NCBI GenBank assembly: GCA_035946625.1
Contig: DASYZE010000004.1
Span: 19,935 to 83,934, forward strand
Length of the DNA: 64,000 nt
Reading direction: 5' to 3'
Source: DASYXZ01 sp035946625
GTDB lineage: Bacteria > Acidobacteriota > Terriglobia > UBA7540
Under the pieces are notes generated by a model. That model saw only the letters and a program-made list of their open reading frames with translations. It was not told where the DNA came from and did not search any database. The position numbers and the translations under genes were made by a program. Below, in pieces: positions 6,973-15,989 of this stretch (position 1 is the stretch's first letter; each line of letters starts with the position of its first letter).

Positions 6973-9093
6973 TTATTTGGGTTCGGGCTCGCCGGCCGGA
7001 TTCGCGGCTTTGGCTTTCTGGTCGCGCAAGACGGCTTTGCGACTCAACCGGATTTTGTTGCCCTCAATGGAGATGACTTTCACCAGCACCTGGTCGCCTT
7101 CCTTCAGTTCGTCGCGAATGTCGCGGATGCGGTTCTCCGCCACTTCGCTGATGTGGAGCAGACCGTCGGTGCCGGGGAAGATCTCCACAAAGGCGCCGAA
7201 GTCCGCCAGGCGCACGACTTTCCCCAGGTAGGTCTTGCCGATTTCGGCCTCGGCCATCAGGTCTTTGATCATCTTGATGGCTTTGGCGGCCGCCAATTCG
7301 TCCACCGCCGCCACTTTCACGCTGCCGTCATCTTCCACGTCAATCTTGGCCCCCGTCTGTTCCACAATCCCGCGGATCACTTTGCCTCCGGGGCCGATCA
7401 GCTCGCCGATTTTGGCGCGATTGATCTTGAGGGTGGTAATGTGGGGCGCGTAGGCTGAAATTTTCTCGCGGGCGATGGGCATGGATTCGAGCATTTTGCC
7501 CAGCACGTGCAGCCGGCCGGCCTTGGCCTGCTCCAGCGCTTCGGCCATAATCTGCGGGGTGATGCCCGACGTCTTAATATCCATTTGCAGGGCGGTGATG
7601 CCGTCGCGCGTGCCCGCCACTTTAAAATCCATGTCGCCGTAATGGTCTTCGGCGCCCGCAATGTCGGTGAGGATGGCGTACTTTTCGCCTTCCTTCACCA
7701 GGCCCATGGCAATGCCCGCCACGGGAGATTTCACTGGCACGCCCGCATCCATCAGCGCCAGGCAGCCACCGCAGACGGTGGCCATGGAGGATGAGCCGTT
7801 CGATTCCAGAATGTCGGAAACCACGCGGATAGTGTAGGGAAACCCGGCTTCCTCGGGAATGATGGAAATCAGAGCCCGCTCGGCCAGGGCGCCGTGCCCG
7901 ATTTCACGCCGGCCCGGGCCGCGCACCGGCTTCACTTCGCCCACGCTGAAGGGAGGGAAATTATAATGGAGCATAAAGCGCTTGAAGGACTCGCCTTCCA
8001 GCACATCCAGCCGTTGCTGGTCGACGCCGGTGCCGAGCGTGGCCGTAACCAGCGCCTGAGTTTCGCCACGGGTGAAGAGAGCAGACCCGTGGGTGCGCGG
8101 CAGCAAGCCCACCTCACAAGTGATGGCACGCACTTGATCGAAGGCCCGGGCATCCTGCCGGCGCCTTTTTTGGAGAACGTCATCGCGAAACAATTTTTCT
8201 TCGACGGCGGAAAAATAGTGCGCCACCTGGCGGCGTTTTTCCTCGTCGTCTTCGGGGTAACTGTCAATCAGGGCTTTGCGGATTTCCACGATCTTGCGCT
8301 GGCTCTCCAGCTTGTTTCGCTTCGAAGTGTCCATAGCCTCGTGCAGCGCGGCGCCGATTTTTTCCTCCACCTCACGGTAGAGCGCTTCGTCGCGGGCCGG
8401 AGCGGCAACCACCCGCTTCTTGATGCCGAGTTGGGCGAACAGCTCTTTTTCAATGCCAACAATTTTCTTAATTTCGGCGTGGGCAAATTGGATGGCGTCA
8501 CTGATGGTGGCTTCGGAAACTTCGCGTGCCCCCGCTTCCACCATCACAATCGCCTCCTCGCTGCCCGCCACCACCAGGTTCAATAAACTGGTTTTCATTT
8601 CCGTGTAGGTGGGATTGGCGGTCAGGCGGCCGTCGATCAGGCCCACGCGGACCGCTGCCACCGGGGTGAGAAAAGGAATTTCGGAAAGGTAAAGCGCCGC
8701 CGCTCCGGCCACCAGGCCGATCACGTCCGGATTATTGTCCGAGTCGGCGGAGAGCACCATGGCCAGCACCTGGGTTTCATCGTTGAATCCGTCGGCGAAG
8801 AGCGGGCGGGTGGGGCGGTCAATCAGGCGGCTGGTAAGAATTTCCTTCTCCGTGGGCCGCCCCTCGCGCTTGAAGAAGCCGCCCGGAATCTTCCCGGCGG
8901 CGTAATTGTATTCGCGGTAATCGACGGTGAGGGGAAAGAAGTCAATTCCGGCGCGCGGATCGGTGGTGCAGGCGGTGGCCAGGACCACCGTGTCTCCGTA
9001 GCGAACGTAGGCCGATCCTTCCGCCTGTTTGGCAACTTTGCCCACTTCAATCGACAGGGTGCTTCCACCTATTTGTATGCTCACTTGGTGCAT
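6973..9093 (-). CDS. pnp: Polyribonucleotide nucleotidyltransferase (PNPase)
   Basis: 706 residues, normal length. Two RNase PH-like cores (GKIPGGFFKREGRPTEKEIL early; the second core with FPPFSVGEVKPVRGPGRREI), then a KH domain (KIGELIGPGGKVIRGI) and a C-terminal S1 domain (GKTYLGKVVRLADFGAFVEI). It degrades RNA 3'-5' using phosphate. The ATG at 9093 has GGAGGAAAC directly upstream. The order rpsO then pnp on the same strand is the classical arrangement. Confidence 0.98.
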   Translation of the reverse strand: MHQVSIQIGGSTLSIEVGKVAKQAEGSAYVRYGDTVVLATACTTDPRAGIDFFPLTVDYREYNYAAGKIPGGFFKREGRPTEKEILTSRLIDRPTRPLFADGFNDETQVLAMVLSADSDNNPDVIGLVAGAAALYLSEIPFLTPVAAVRVGLIDGRLTANPTYTEMKTSLLNLVVAGSEEAIVMVEAGAREVSEATISDAIQFAHAEIKKIVGIEKELFAQLGIKKRVVAAPARDEALYREVEEKIGAALHEAMDTSKRNKLESQRKIVEIRKALIDSYPEDDEEKRRQVAHYFSAVEEKLFRDDVLQKRRRQDARAFDQVRAITCEVGLLPRTHGSALFTRGETQALVTATLGTGVDQQRLDVLEGESFKRFMLHYNFPPFSVGEVKPVRGPGRREIGHGALAERALISIIPEEAGFPYTIRVVSDILESNGSSSMATVCGGCLALMDAGVPVKSPVAGIAMGLVKEGEKYAILTDIAGAEDHYGDMDFKVAGTRDGITALQMDIKTSGITPQIMAEALEQAKAGRLHVLGKMLESMPIAREKISAYAPHITTLKINRAKIGELIGPGGKVIRGIVEQTGAKIDVEDDGSVKVAAVDELAAAKAIKMIKDLMAEAEIGKTYLGKVVRLADFGAFVEIFPGTDGLLHISEVAENRIRDIRDELKEGDQVLVKVISIEGNKIRLSRKAVLRDQKAKAANPAGEPEPK

Positions 9094-9173
9094 GTTTCCT
9101 CCAGGTAACTCGTCTGCGGTGTTGGTTCCCGATCGTTGCGCACTCAGGCGCTGTCGGGTGGCCGCCTCTTTTT

Positions 9174-9236
9174 GTAGCGGCGGTCTATGACCGCCGTTAT
9201 CGAATTCCTAACTCGGCGCTCATAGAGCGCCGCTAC
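9174..9236. repeat. GTAG...CTAC palindromic element with two hairpins
   Basis: Outer 9-bp inverted repeat GTAGCGGCG / CGCCGCTAC (9174-9182 and 9228-9236) encloses two perfect hairpins: GGCGGTC-TAT-GACCGCC and CGGCGCTC-ATA-GAGCGCCG. It lies in the rpsO-pnp spacer and belongs to the same family as 9974-10023 and the copy inside the kinase gene at 37375-37459. Confidence 0.75.
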
Positions 9237-9345
9237 CATTTCACTCACTAGTCCTGGGATTCATGATGTTCCGAGCGGATTGCGATGCGATGCAGGAAGG
9301 CAGGGAAGGCTGTCGCCCCACCCGATGGGAACGCAGCCTCTGACC

Positions 9346-9379
9346 AAAAAAAAGACCCCCGCCGAAAACCAGGAGGGTC
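9346..9379 (-). terminator. Rho-independent terminator after rpsO
   Basis: On the minus strand GACCCTC (9379-9373) pairs with GGGGGTC and is followed by a run of eight T (9353-9346). It sits about 60 bp after the rpsO stop, so pnp may be partly uncoupled from rpsO. Confidence 0.75.
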
Positions 9380-9437
9380 GTTTACGATATCTCGGCTGAC
9401 TATTCTCAGATTCCCGAACCGTTGGCTCACATCCGGA

Positions 9438-9707
9438 CTACTTGCGGATTCCCAGCTTATCGATGACCTGTTGATAGCGGCCGGAATCCTGTCGTTTCAA
9501 ATACTCGAGCAAGCGTCTCCGTTGGCCCACCATAATCAACAATCCCCGCCGGGACGAATGGTCTTTACGATGGAGGCGGAAATGATCGTTCAGGTAGGTA
9601 ATGCGCTCGCTCAAGAGGGCAATTTGCACTTCGGGTGAGCCCGTGTCTTTCTCGTGAACCTTGTAGCGCTCAATCAAAGTTGACTTGGATTCCCGTGTCA
9701 GCGGCAT
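9438..9707 (-). CDS. rpsO: 30S ribosomal protein S15
   Basis: 89 residues, the standard length. The family signature is clear: HEKDTGSPEVQIALLSERI, LNDHFRLHRKDHSSRRGLL and the RRRLLEYLKRQD helix. It binds 16S rRNA in the platform of the 30S subunit. ATG 9707 has GAGGAA about 10 nt upstream. A terminator and a palindromic element separate it from pnp. Confidence 0.98.
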   Translation of the reverse strand: MPLTRESKSTLIERYKVHEKDTGSPEVQIALLSERITYLNDHFRLHRKDHSSRRGLLIMVGQRRRLLEYLKRQDSGRYQQVIDKLGIRK

Positions 9708-9797
9708 CCGGCAAGTTCCTCGTTTCTCTCAGCTTTTCCAGTTAAGTTCGATAAAGAGGATAACACGACCGCCCGAGTTATGCAAAAGATAATTGAG

Positions 9798-9928
9798 GGT
9801 TGCAATGGTAGAGGCGGGTTTATCCCGACATTTGGCGGGCGTAAAGTTCGACCCGCGGCGGAGGAGGTCCATGACCGCCACCCTTGGTTCGTCAGCAATT
9901 TCGGCACTCGTAAAGTGCCGCTGCAACC
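9798..9928. repeat. Degenerate palindromic element array
   Basis: An outer inverted repeat GGTTGCA (9798-9804) / TGCAACC (9922-9928) encloses a GTAG start and several hairpins: CGGG-TTTA-TCCCG, GCGGG...CCCGC, GGCGG...CCGCC and GGCAC-N7-GTGCC. This looks like an older copy of the 9974-10023 element. Confidence 0.55.
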
Positions 9929-9955
9929 AGCGGCGTCACCAGCGCCAATTGGGTA

Positions 9956-10038
9956 GTGACCCATTTTGATTTTGTAGAGCCGGGCTTTAGCCCGGCATTT
10001 GCCGCCCTGAAGGGCGGCGCTACATCGAAATGCGTCAC
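9956..10038. repeat. MITE-like palindromic element with extended inverted ends and flanking direct repeats
   Basis: The core 9974-10023 starts GTAGAGCC and ends GGCGCTAC, with two perfect hairpins (GCCGGGC-TTTA-GCCCGGC and GCCGCCC-TGAA-GGGCGGC). Outside it GTGACCCATTTTGAT (9956 on) is the inverted partner of ATCGAAATGCGTCAC (to 10038). A 19-bp direct repeat GCGTCACCAGCGCCAATTG occurs at 9933-9951 and 10032-10050. No protein is encoded. The gap 9708-10131 holds only this and the preceding array. Confidence 0.65.
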
Positions 10039-10131
10039 CAGCGCCAATTGCGCTTCTTTGGCCGGGGCGGACATCTGTGATAAGATAATTTGGTTTTCCA
10101 CGAATTTCCAGCAAACTTTGGAGAGAACGAC

Positions 10132-10788
10132 TTGGCGCAAACATATACCCGCAAGTATCCTCGCATTGCGGCGGACTTCATCGTCCAATTCAGTTTGGGC
10201 AGCAAGACCTACCGCGAGCGGGCCTCGGCGGTTGGCGGGGGGGGGCTGTTCCTATGTGTCAAGCGCGACCCTCCCCTTGAAATGGGGATGGAATTGAAGG
10301 TTCAGTTTCGCCCGGCCAAGCATTTGCCCATAATGGAGGCCGCTTCCAAGGTTTGCTATCTGGTTCCGGGCGAGGGAGCGGCAGTTGAGTTTATTGAAAT
10401 CGACCCCGAGCATCGCCGCCTGCTTCTCCAGTACATTCACAACCGGACAGGCAACCGGCGCAAACACCCGCGCGCCTCTCTCGCCACGCAAATCCAGTGC
10501 GAGGAGTCCATGTCGCTCGCCTTTGCCAGGGATATCAGCGTGGGCGGCATGTTCATTGAGACTGACCAACCGATGCCTGTGGGCTCGCGGATTACGCTTC
10601 GATTTAACCTGGATGAGAATGAACCTATTATGGTCGCCTCGGCCGAAGTCACCTACCAAGTCGGGAGGATGGGCGTGGGAGTCAAATTCATTGACGTCTC
10701 TACCGAGGATCTGGAACGCATCGAGAATTTTGTGGGCAAGTCAGTACCTCAACCCGAAAAGCCTGCCCGGACCCAAGCTCCCCAATAA
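10132..10788 (+). CDS. Tandem PilZ-domain protein
   Basis: 218 residues from TTG 10132, preceded by GGAGAGAACGAC; the upstream TTG at 10090 has no ribosome site. Two PilZ domains are visible. The second (about residues 105-205) has the complete c-di-GMP motif: RRKHPR then DISVGGMFIET. The first (residues 5-100) keeps RKYPR but its D/NxSxxG box reads AVGGGGLFL, so it probably does not bind the nucleotide. PilZ proteins translate c-di-GMP levels into surface behaviour. The two pilin genes just downstream on the same strand suggest a link to pilus control. Confidence 0.82.
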   Translation: MAQTYTRKYPRIAADFIVQFSLGSKTYRERASAVGGGGLFLCVKRDPPLEMGMELKVQFRPAKHLPIMEAASKVCYLVPGEGAAVEFIEIDPEHRRLLLQYIHNRTGNRRKHPRASLATQIQCEESMSLAFARDISVGGMFIETDQPMPVGSRITLRFNLDENEPIMVASAEVTYQVGRMGVGVKFIDVSTEDLERIENFVGKSVPQPEKPARTQAPQ

Positions 10789-11041
10789 AATTTTGTTTCA
10801 TGTATCGGCGTCTGCAAGAGTGACACTTTTTGTCTGCCGCGTACGACAAAAACGGGCAATCGGCCTGGTCTCTGGCACCTAGCCAGCGTATAGCACTTTG
10901 GTCGTAGAAATAAGCTGGTGCAATTAAAAGGTTTAAGCATTGGATGGGAGAAAGTCTCAATGACCCAGAGTGGTAAGCTGCTTGCTTGGATGTAGGGAGC
11001 CATCCAGTAAGCCTAAAGGATGGCTAATAAAAGGAGATAAA

Positions 11042-11590
11042 ATGAGAAGGAACTCAAAAGGGTTTTCGTTGATTGAGTTGCTGATCGTCGTGGCGATCAT
11101 TTTGATCATCGCGGCCATCGCAATTCCAGACCTGTTGAAGTCAAGGCAGGCTGCAAATCAGGCGTCGGCTGTAGGGTCATTGCGGACTATCAACACCTCG
11201 GAAGTGACCTATTCTTCGACATACACAGACGGGTTCAGCGGAGCTCTGGCTTATCTGGGCCCTCCCGCAGCTCCTCCGGACAACGCTTTGGGAGCGAACT
11301 TGATTGACAGCATTCTGGCTGGCGCAATCAAGAGCAATTACCAATTTAATTACACACCCATCCCCGCTGCTCCGGGTGCCCAAGCTTGTGCGGTTAATCC
11401 AGGTCCCGGTACAGTAACTCAGGGTGCAATTCCGGCGGTAGGCACGAATGTCAGTTCGTACGAGATCAGTGCCAGCCCGTTTGCGTGCGCGGTTGGGAAC
11501 GGCAACTACTACTTTTCGGATCAGTCCGGTGTGATTCGGCAGAACAACACCGCTCCTGCTGGTCCTACTGATTCCCCGCTGGCTGGATAG
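11042..11590 (+). CDS. Type IV pilin / pseudopilin, copy 1
   Basis: 182 residues from ATG 11042 with AAAAGGAGATAAA upstream. The prepilin leader MRRNSKG is followed by the processed N-terminus FSLIELLIVVAIILI with Glu5, the hallmark of class III signal substrates cleaved and N-methylated by PilD. The globular part is short and rich in Ala, Gly, Ser and Thr, with two Cys able to form a loop. The C-terminus SGVIRQNNTAPAGPTDSPLAG is shared in pattern with copy 2. A strong terminator follows at 11633. The upstream gap 10789-11041 holds no convincing sigma-54 site. Confidence 0.93.
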   Translation: MRRNSKGFSLIELLIVVAIILIIAAIAIPDLLKSRQAANQASAVGSLRTINTSEVTYSSTYTDGFSGALAYLGPPAAPPDNALGANLIDSILAGAIKSNYQFNYTPIPAAPGAQACAVNPGPGTVTQGAIPAVGTNVSSYEISASPFACAVGNGNYYFSDQSGVIRQNNTAPAGPTDSPLAG

Positions 11591-11632
11591 TTTTTGGGGA
11601 TTGGTAATTGTTGTAACACTATGGAAAGATGT

Positions 11633-11662
11633 GGGGGAGCGTTTGAGCTCCCCCTTTTTTTT
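11633..11662 (+). terminator. Rho-independent terminator after pilin 1
   Basis: An 8-bp perfect stem GGGGGAGC / GCTCCCCC with a 6-nt loop, followed by eight T. The rest of the 372-bp space to pilin 2 shows no gene; it must carry the promoter of pilin 2. Confidence 0.92.
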
Positions 11663-11962
11663 CCTTATTACGTAAAGTTTTAAAATCTCAGGACAGTAGC
11701 CAGGGCCAAAATATTGTGCCACCCCGCAGACTAAAATGGGGCTGGAACCGTGCATCGGGGTGGTATTCTGGCAAAGTATCGCCGGAAGTAAGGGTTGATT
11801 TTTTGCAGGTTTTGGAAGATAAAGTGCATACTCTTGGGATGTGATCCTGCCCCGGATGGGATTGCTGGGGATTCAAAATGACTGGGGAGTGAAAAATGGC
11901 TTGAGGTCCGCTGGTAGCGGCTTTGAGGCGGAGGACACATTCTGTACTACTGAGGCGCGCAC

Positions 11963-12466
11963 ATGAGTAAAGAGAAAGGGTTTTCACTGATTGAGCTTTT
12001 GATCGTGGTTTCCATCATTCTGATCATTGCAGGGATCGCGATCCCTTCCCTCATGAAGTCAAGACAGGCTGCGAACCAGGCATCCGCGGTGGCGTCGGAG
12101 CGGACCATTGATACTGCTGAGGTCACCTTCGCCTCAACCTACAACACCGGCTACTCCACCACTCTTGCTCAGCTCGGGGGGACGGGTGTAACCACCATCA
12201 ACAATGCCGAACTGATTGACACCGTACTGGCGAGCGGCCAAAAGAGCAGTTATTTTTTCTATTATGTCTCCTGCCCGGCCGTCCCCGGTCCCAATGACGG
12301 GACCATGGGAAATGGCGCTTGTGCTTATGTGTCGTTCTATCAGGCTTCGGCAAACCCGAGCGCAGGTGTGGGGAAGGGGACATTTTATTATACCGACCCT
12401 TCCGGAATCACGCGGCAGAATGCAATTGCGTACGCCGGCCCGTCAGATTCACCGATAGGGAATTAG
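11963..12466 (+). CDS. Type IV pilin / pseudopilin, copy 2
   Basis: 167 residues; GAGG lies 7 nt before the ATG. Leader MSKEKG and mature start FSLIELLIVVSIILI match copy 1 almost exactly through residue 60 (KSRQAANQASAV), while the middle diverges. The C-terminus again reads SGITRQN...AGPSDSPIGN. Each pilin has its own terminator, so they are separate transcription units that can be expressed at different levels. It may be a major/minor or alternative pilin pair; no pilus assembly ATPases are in the window. Confidence 0.93.
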   Translation: MSKEKGFSLIELLIVVSIILIIAGIAIPSLMKSRQAANQASAVASERTIDTAEVTFASTYNTGYSTTLAQLGGTGVTTINNAELIDTVLASGQKSSYFFYYVSCPAVPGPNDGTMGNGACAYVSFYQASANPSAGVGKGTFYYTDPSGITRQNAIAYAGPSDSPIGN

Positions 12467-12497
12467 CCGCCGGCCTTTCTGGGGAAGTTATCAGGTG

Positions 12498-12523
12498 GGG
12501 AGCCTTGACGGGCTCCCTTTTTT
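12498..12523 (+). terminator. Rho-independent terminator after pilin 2
   Basis: Stem GGGAGCC (12498-12504) / GGCTCCC (12511-12517) followed by six T. Confidence 0.9.
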
Positions 12524-12623
12524 GTTTGGATTAATCCTCAGGATGTGGATGGACCCACTCGCAACTCCGGGGGGGATCCGGTATGGAAATCCCATTTGGT
12601 TCAGGTGTAGACTCGGGATTCTT

Positions 12624-14924
12624 ATGGACGATGCTTCTGCAAAGGCGCGGCAACACGTGGTCCAGGCGCTGGTTGGGCTGGCTCTGGCGTATGCGTTTCT
12701 GGCTGGTTTGCACACCGTGGCTGATTTCGACACGGGTTGGCAAATGGCCACCGGCCGGTACGTATTCGAGCATCGACTGATTCCTGACACTGATGTGTTC
12801 TCCTTCACCGCTCACGGGAAGGAATGGATTTATCCGCCGCTTCCCGGTCTGATCTTATACGCATTGTATTCTCTCGCGGGTTTTTCCGCGCTCTCGTGGC
12901 TGAGCGCATTCGCATGCTGCGCGACCATCGCCCTGCTATTGCGGCGCGATAGCGCGATGATCGCAACGCTGGCCATCATGGCGGTGCCGGTGATCGTTTT
13001 TCGCACCACGCCCCGTGCCGAGTTATTTTCGACGGCATTATTTGCGGCCTTTGTGGCCATTCTATGGAGGCAGTTTCAGGGCGAACGAGTCTGGCTTTGG
13101 TTGCTTCCTTTGCTGATGGCGGCCTGGGTTAACCTGCACCAGGGCTTTGTGACCGGTCTGGCCATGATGGGCGCCTATGTGATGCTCGAATTGTCCGAAA
13201 TGCCCTTCGCCGGACGCCGCAACCCGGCCGTTCTCCGCCTACGCCGGAGTGTGCCCTGGCTGATGGGGACGGCGATTGCGACACTGGTGAACCCCTGGGG
13301 ACCACGAATTTATCCTGCGATTTTCCGCCTCATGCAGGGCGTGCAAGACCTCGGTGGTTTGGTTACCGAGTGGCGGAAGTCCTACATTTCGCCCACCGCT
13401 ACGTTGCAGGATGTGCTGAATTGGCGTAACCCGGATAGCGGCTACTGGTGGCTGGTGGGTGCGGTAATCGCCGCCATTATTTTGACGCTCTGGCGAAAAC
13501 AAATGGGCGTGGCGGGGCTGCTGGCTGGCGCAACATATTTCTCGCTCGCTCATCTGCGCTACCAGGGATTGTTCGCCTGCCTGGCGGTGATGGTAGGGGG
13601 CTCAGTTTTATCCTCTCTTGCCCTGCCGGCATGGAGCGGATTGAAAGAAACCGCGTTTGGCCGCGGCCGATTAGGTTCGGTGGGGACAGGACGACTTCTT
13701 TTACTCGGAGGAATGGTTTTGCTGGTGGGTGTTCGCAGCGCAGACCTGATATCGAATCGCTATTATCTGTCCTCCGGCCAGCTTACGTTGTTTGGTCCGG
13801 GTGCTTCCTGGTGGTTCCCGGAGCGGGCCAGTGCTTTCTTGCTCCGCGAGCACCTGCCGGAAAACGTGTTCAACGATTATGACCTGGGAGGGTATCTCAC
13901 CTGGCGAATCGGCCCTGAGTATCCGGATTATGTGGATGGCAGGGCTTACCCCTTTGGCGCTGCCATGCTCTTTCATCACGACTCTTTGATGCAACAGACG
14001 CCCGACTCGGCCGATTGGCAGCAGGAGGCGGACCGGTACCACATCAACACGATCATGGTTTCCGTTGCGCGTTACGCCGGCCTGGGAAATTTCAGGCTGC
14101 CGCAATTCTGCCAGAGCCAGTTATGGCGGCCCGTTTACCTGGATGAGGTGGCAGCCATCTTCGTGCGCAATGTGCCCGAAAACGCGGAATTGATAAACCG
14201 CCTGCAGATCAATTGCTCCACCGTTCCCATCCATCCCGCAGCCACCGTGGGCGCAGGATGGCAGGAGAGCGGCGAACGATACAACGCCTTTGCCAATGCC
14301 GGATCGTTGCTTTACATGCTGGGCCGGAGCGCGGAGGCGTTGAAGGACTTGCAGTCGGCGGAAGCCATTTTCCCCGGCGACAGCAACCTCCATCTGACCA
14401 TGGGAGAGCTCTATCAGGCCAATAACCTTTTTGGCCAGGCGGAGGAGGAGTTCAGGACATCGGTGCGCCTGCGCCCGACGGATATAGCCTGGTACGTGCT
14501 GGGCCGGATGTATGTTGCGGAACATCGTTTCGATGACGCGGCGCAAGCGTTCAGCCATGCCGCTGAACTTTCCTATCAACCTTCCGACCGTTATCTTACG
14601 CTGGCTGAGGATTACATCCTGATGCAGCGTCCCGAAGATGCGTTGAAGGAATTCGCGCACGCCGTGCGCCTGAGCCCCTATGAAAGCAACTCACCGGAGG
14701 GGGCCGCGTTCTATTCTCGCATTGCCGCGGGCCGGGCGCGCGCCTGCGTAATCCAGAGCATGGAAGGCGTGGACCGTGCCGTCGAATTTCAAAAACAGGC
14801 TTTGCAATTGACACCCCTCGATCCCCTGCGGTGGACCCAACTGGCGGATTTGTACAGACTGCAAGGCCGCGCGGATTTGTCGCAACAGGCCAGCCGGCGT
14901 GCCAGGGAACTGAGCTCGAAGTGA
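12624..14924 (+). CDS. Polytopic membrane protein with C-terminal TPR repeats
   Basis: 766 residues from ATG 12624; the open frame reaches back to 12495 but that part crosses the pilin terminator. Residues 1-430 hold about ten hydrophobic helices with loop motifs NPWGPRIYPAIF and, after the last helix, FNDYDLGGYLTWRIGPEYP...VDGRAYPFG, a pattern seen in uncharacterised GT-C-like membrane proteins. Residues 560-766 form TPR helices (SLLYMLGRSAEALKDLQSAE, LGRMYVAEHRFDDAAQAF). The position after the pilins and before glycan genes makes a glycan transfer role conceivable. No catalytic residue can be named. Confidence 0.8.
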   Translation: MDDASAKARQHVVQALVGLALAYAFLAGLHTVADFDTGWQMATGRYVFEHRLIPDTDVFSFTAHGKEWIYPPLPGLILYALYSLAGFSALSWLSAFACCATIALLLRRDSAMIATLAIMAVPVIVFRTTPRAELFSTALFAAFVAILWRQFQGERVWLWLLPLLMAAWVNLHQGFVTGLAMMGAYVMLELSEMPFAGRRNPAVLRLRRSVPWLMGTAIATLVNPWGPRIYPAIFRLMQGVQDLGGLVTEWRKSYISPTATLQDVLNWRNPDSGYWWLVGAVIAAIILTLWRKQMGVAGLLAGATYFSLAHLRYQGLFACLAVMVGGSVLSSLALPAWSGLKETAFGRGRLGSVGTGRLLLLGGMVLLVGVRSADLISNRYYLSSGQLTLFGPGASWWFPERASAFLLREHLPENVFNDYDLGGYLTWRIGPEYPDYVDGRAYPFGAAMLFHHDSLMQQTPDSADWQQEADRYHINTIMVSVARYAGLGNFRLPQFCQSQLWRPVYLDEVAAIFVRNVPENAELINRLQINCSTVPIHPAATVGAGWQESGERYNAFANAGSLLYMLGRSAEALKDLQSAEAIFPGDSNLHLTMGELYQANNLFGQAEEEFRTSVRLRPTDIAWYVLGRMYVAEHRFDDAAQAFSHAAELSYQPSDRYLTLAEDYILMQRPEDALKEFAHAVRLSPYESNSPEGAAFYSRIAAGRARACVIQSMEGVDRAVEFQKQALQLTPLDPLRWTQLADLYRLQGRADLSQQASRRARELSSK

Positions 14925-14939
14925 AAGGCAGATGGTCTA

Positions 14940-15773
14940 ATGCTCCCACTTTCAGAGATGGCCGCCAACCTCGAACAGGGAACCAATGGAATTTGGTTGG
15001 CCCGAAACGTGTCAAAAGTTTCATATCCGGACGAGGGAAACGCGAGTTGTCTGTCCGTTGAGGATACTTCCTTCTGGTTCCGCCACCGGAACAACTGCAT
15101 CCTGGAAGTCATAAAACACCTTCCCCCGGCAACGCCGTTTTTCGATGTCGGCGCGGGCAACGGTTATATTGCCAAAGCGCTCCAGGACACCGGGCTGGAA
15201 GTGGTTGTGGTAGAACCCGGACCCGTGGGGGCCCTCAACGCGCAGCGCCGAGGCGTTCGGCACGTGATCCGCGCATCTTTGGAAGACGCGGGCTTCCTAC
15301 CGGGAGTTCTTCCATCAGTTGGATTGTTCGATGTGCTTGAGCACGTCGAGGACGACCGGGCCTTCATGCGCAGCATCCGAAACTACCTGGATGCCGGCGG
15401 CAAGGTCTACATAACCGTTCCGGCGTTCGAGTGGCTCTGGTCGCAGGAAGACGTATTTGCCGGTCACCACAGGCGCTATACCCGGCGGAGTCTGTCCCGG
15501 GTTCTCAAGGAAGCTGGTTTCCAGGTGGGATTCGTGAGCTACTTTTTTGCCATATTGCCGCTTCCTATTCTGATCTTCCGCAGCTTGCCGCATCGCCTCG
15601 GACTGCATCAGGCCGCACCCACGCCCGATGCCGTCCGGAAAGATCACCAGATACGAAGCCCGATCGGCGGCCGCGCTCTCAGTTTTATGCTGAAGCGTGA
15701 ACTAGGGCGCATCAAAGCCGGCAGGGAAACTTCATGGGGCGGCAGTTGCCTGGCGGTAGCAACCAAAGTATGA
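14940..15773 (+). CDS. Class I SAM-dependent methyltransferase
   Basis: 277 residues. SAM-binding motif I FFDVGAGNGYIAKAL near residue 65, motif II VVVVEPGP, and the conserved LFDVLEHVEDDRAFM with AGGKVYITVPAFEWLWS. FAGHHRRYTRRSLSRVL is typical of methyltransferases in polysaccharide clusters. It starts 15 bp after the membrane/TPR gene. The substrate is probably a sugar or lipid-linked glycan, by context only. Confidence 0.87.
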   Translation: MLPLSEMAANLEQGTNGIWLARNVSKVSYPDEGNASCLSVEDTSFWFRHRNNCILEVIKHLPPATPFFDVGAGNGYIAKALQDTGLEVVVVEPGPVGALNAQRRGVRHVIRASLEDAGFLPGVLPSVGLFDVLEHVEDDRAFMRSIRNYLDAGGKVYITVPAFEWLWSQEDVFAGHHRRYTRRSLSRVLKEAGFQVGFVSYFFAILPLPILIFRSLPHRLGLHQAAPTPDAVRKDHQIRSPIGGRALSFMLKRELGRIKAGRETSWGGSCLAVATKV

Positions 15774-15989
15774 CGGCGAATTTGCGAGCGCCCATGTTCA
15801 CCGGTACCCTGTGATCTTTGGCGAACTCATCCGATGAAGAAGCACTCTACAATGCACTCCCGGATTTGCGAATTGAAAAGCGTCGTTGCCGGTGAGAGAA
15901 TGACCGTCCACACGGCCGAGGGCGCACCTGTGATTCTGCCCGGAATCCTACTCGCTGGGCGTGCCTGAGCAAGTGAGGCTAAGAGTTCC

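Noticed and set aside
7894..8586. Long open frame on the plus strand inside pnp
   Set aside because: Antisense shadow of the GC-rich pnp gene, which has full-length family motifs on the minus strand.
10789..11041. Sigma-54 promoter for pilin 1 (TGGCAC at about 10875)
   Set aside because: The -12 element (TTGC at the right spacing) is missing.
15853..15969. 38-codon ORF between the methyltransferase and glycosyltransferase
   Set aside because: No convincing ribosome site and no recognisable features; too short to support.
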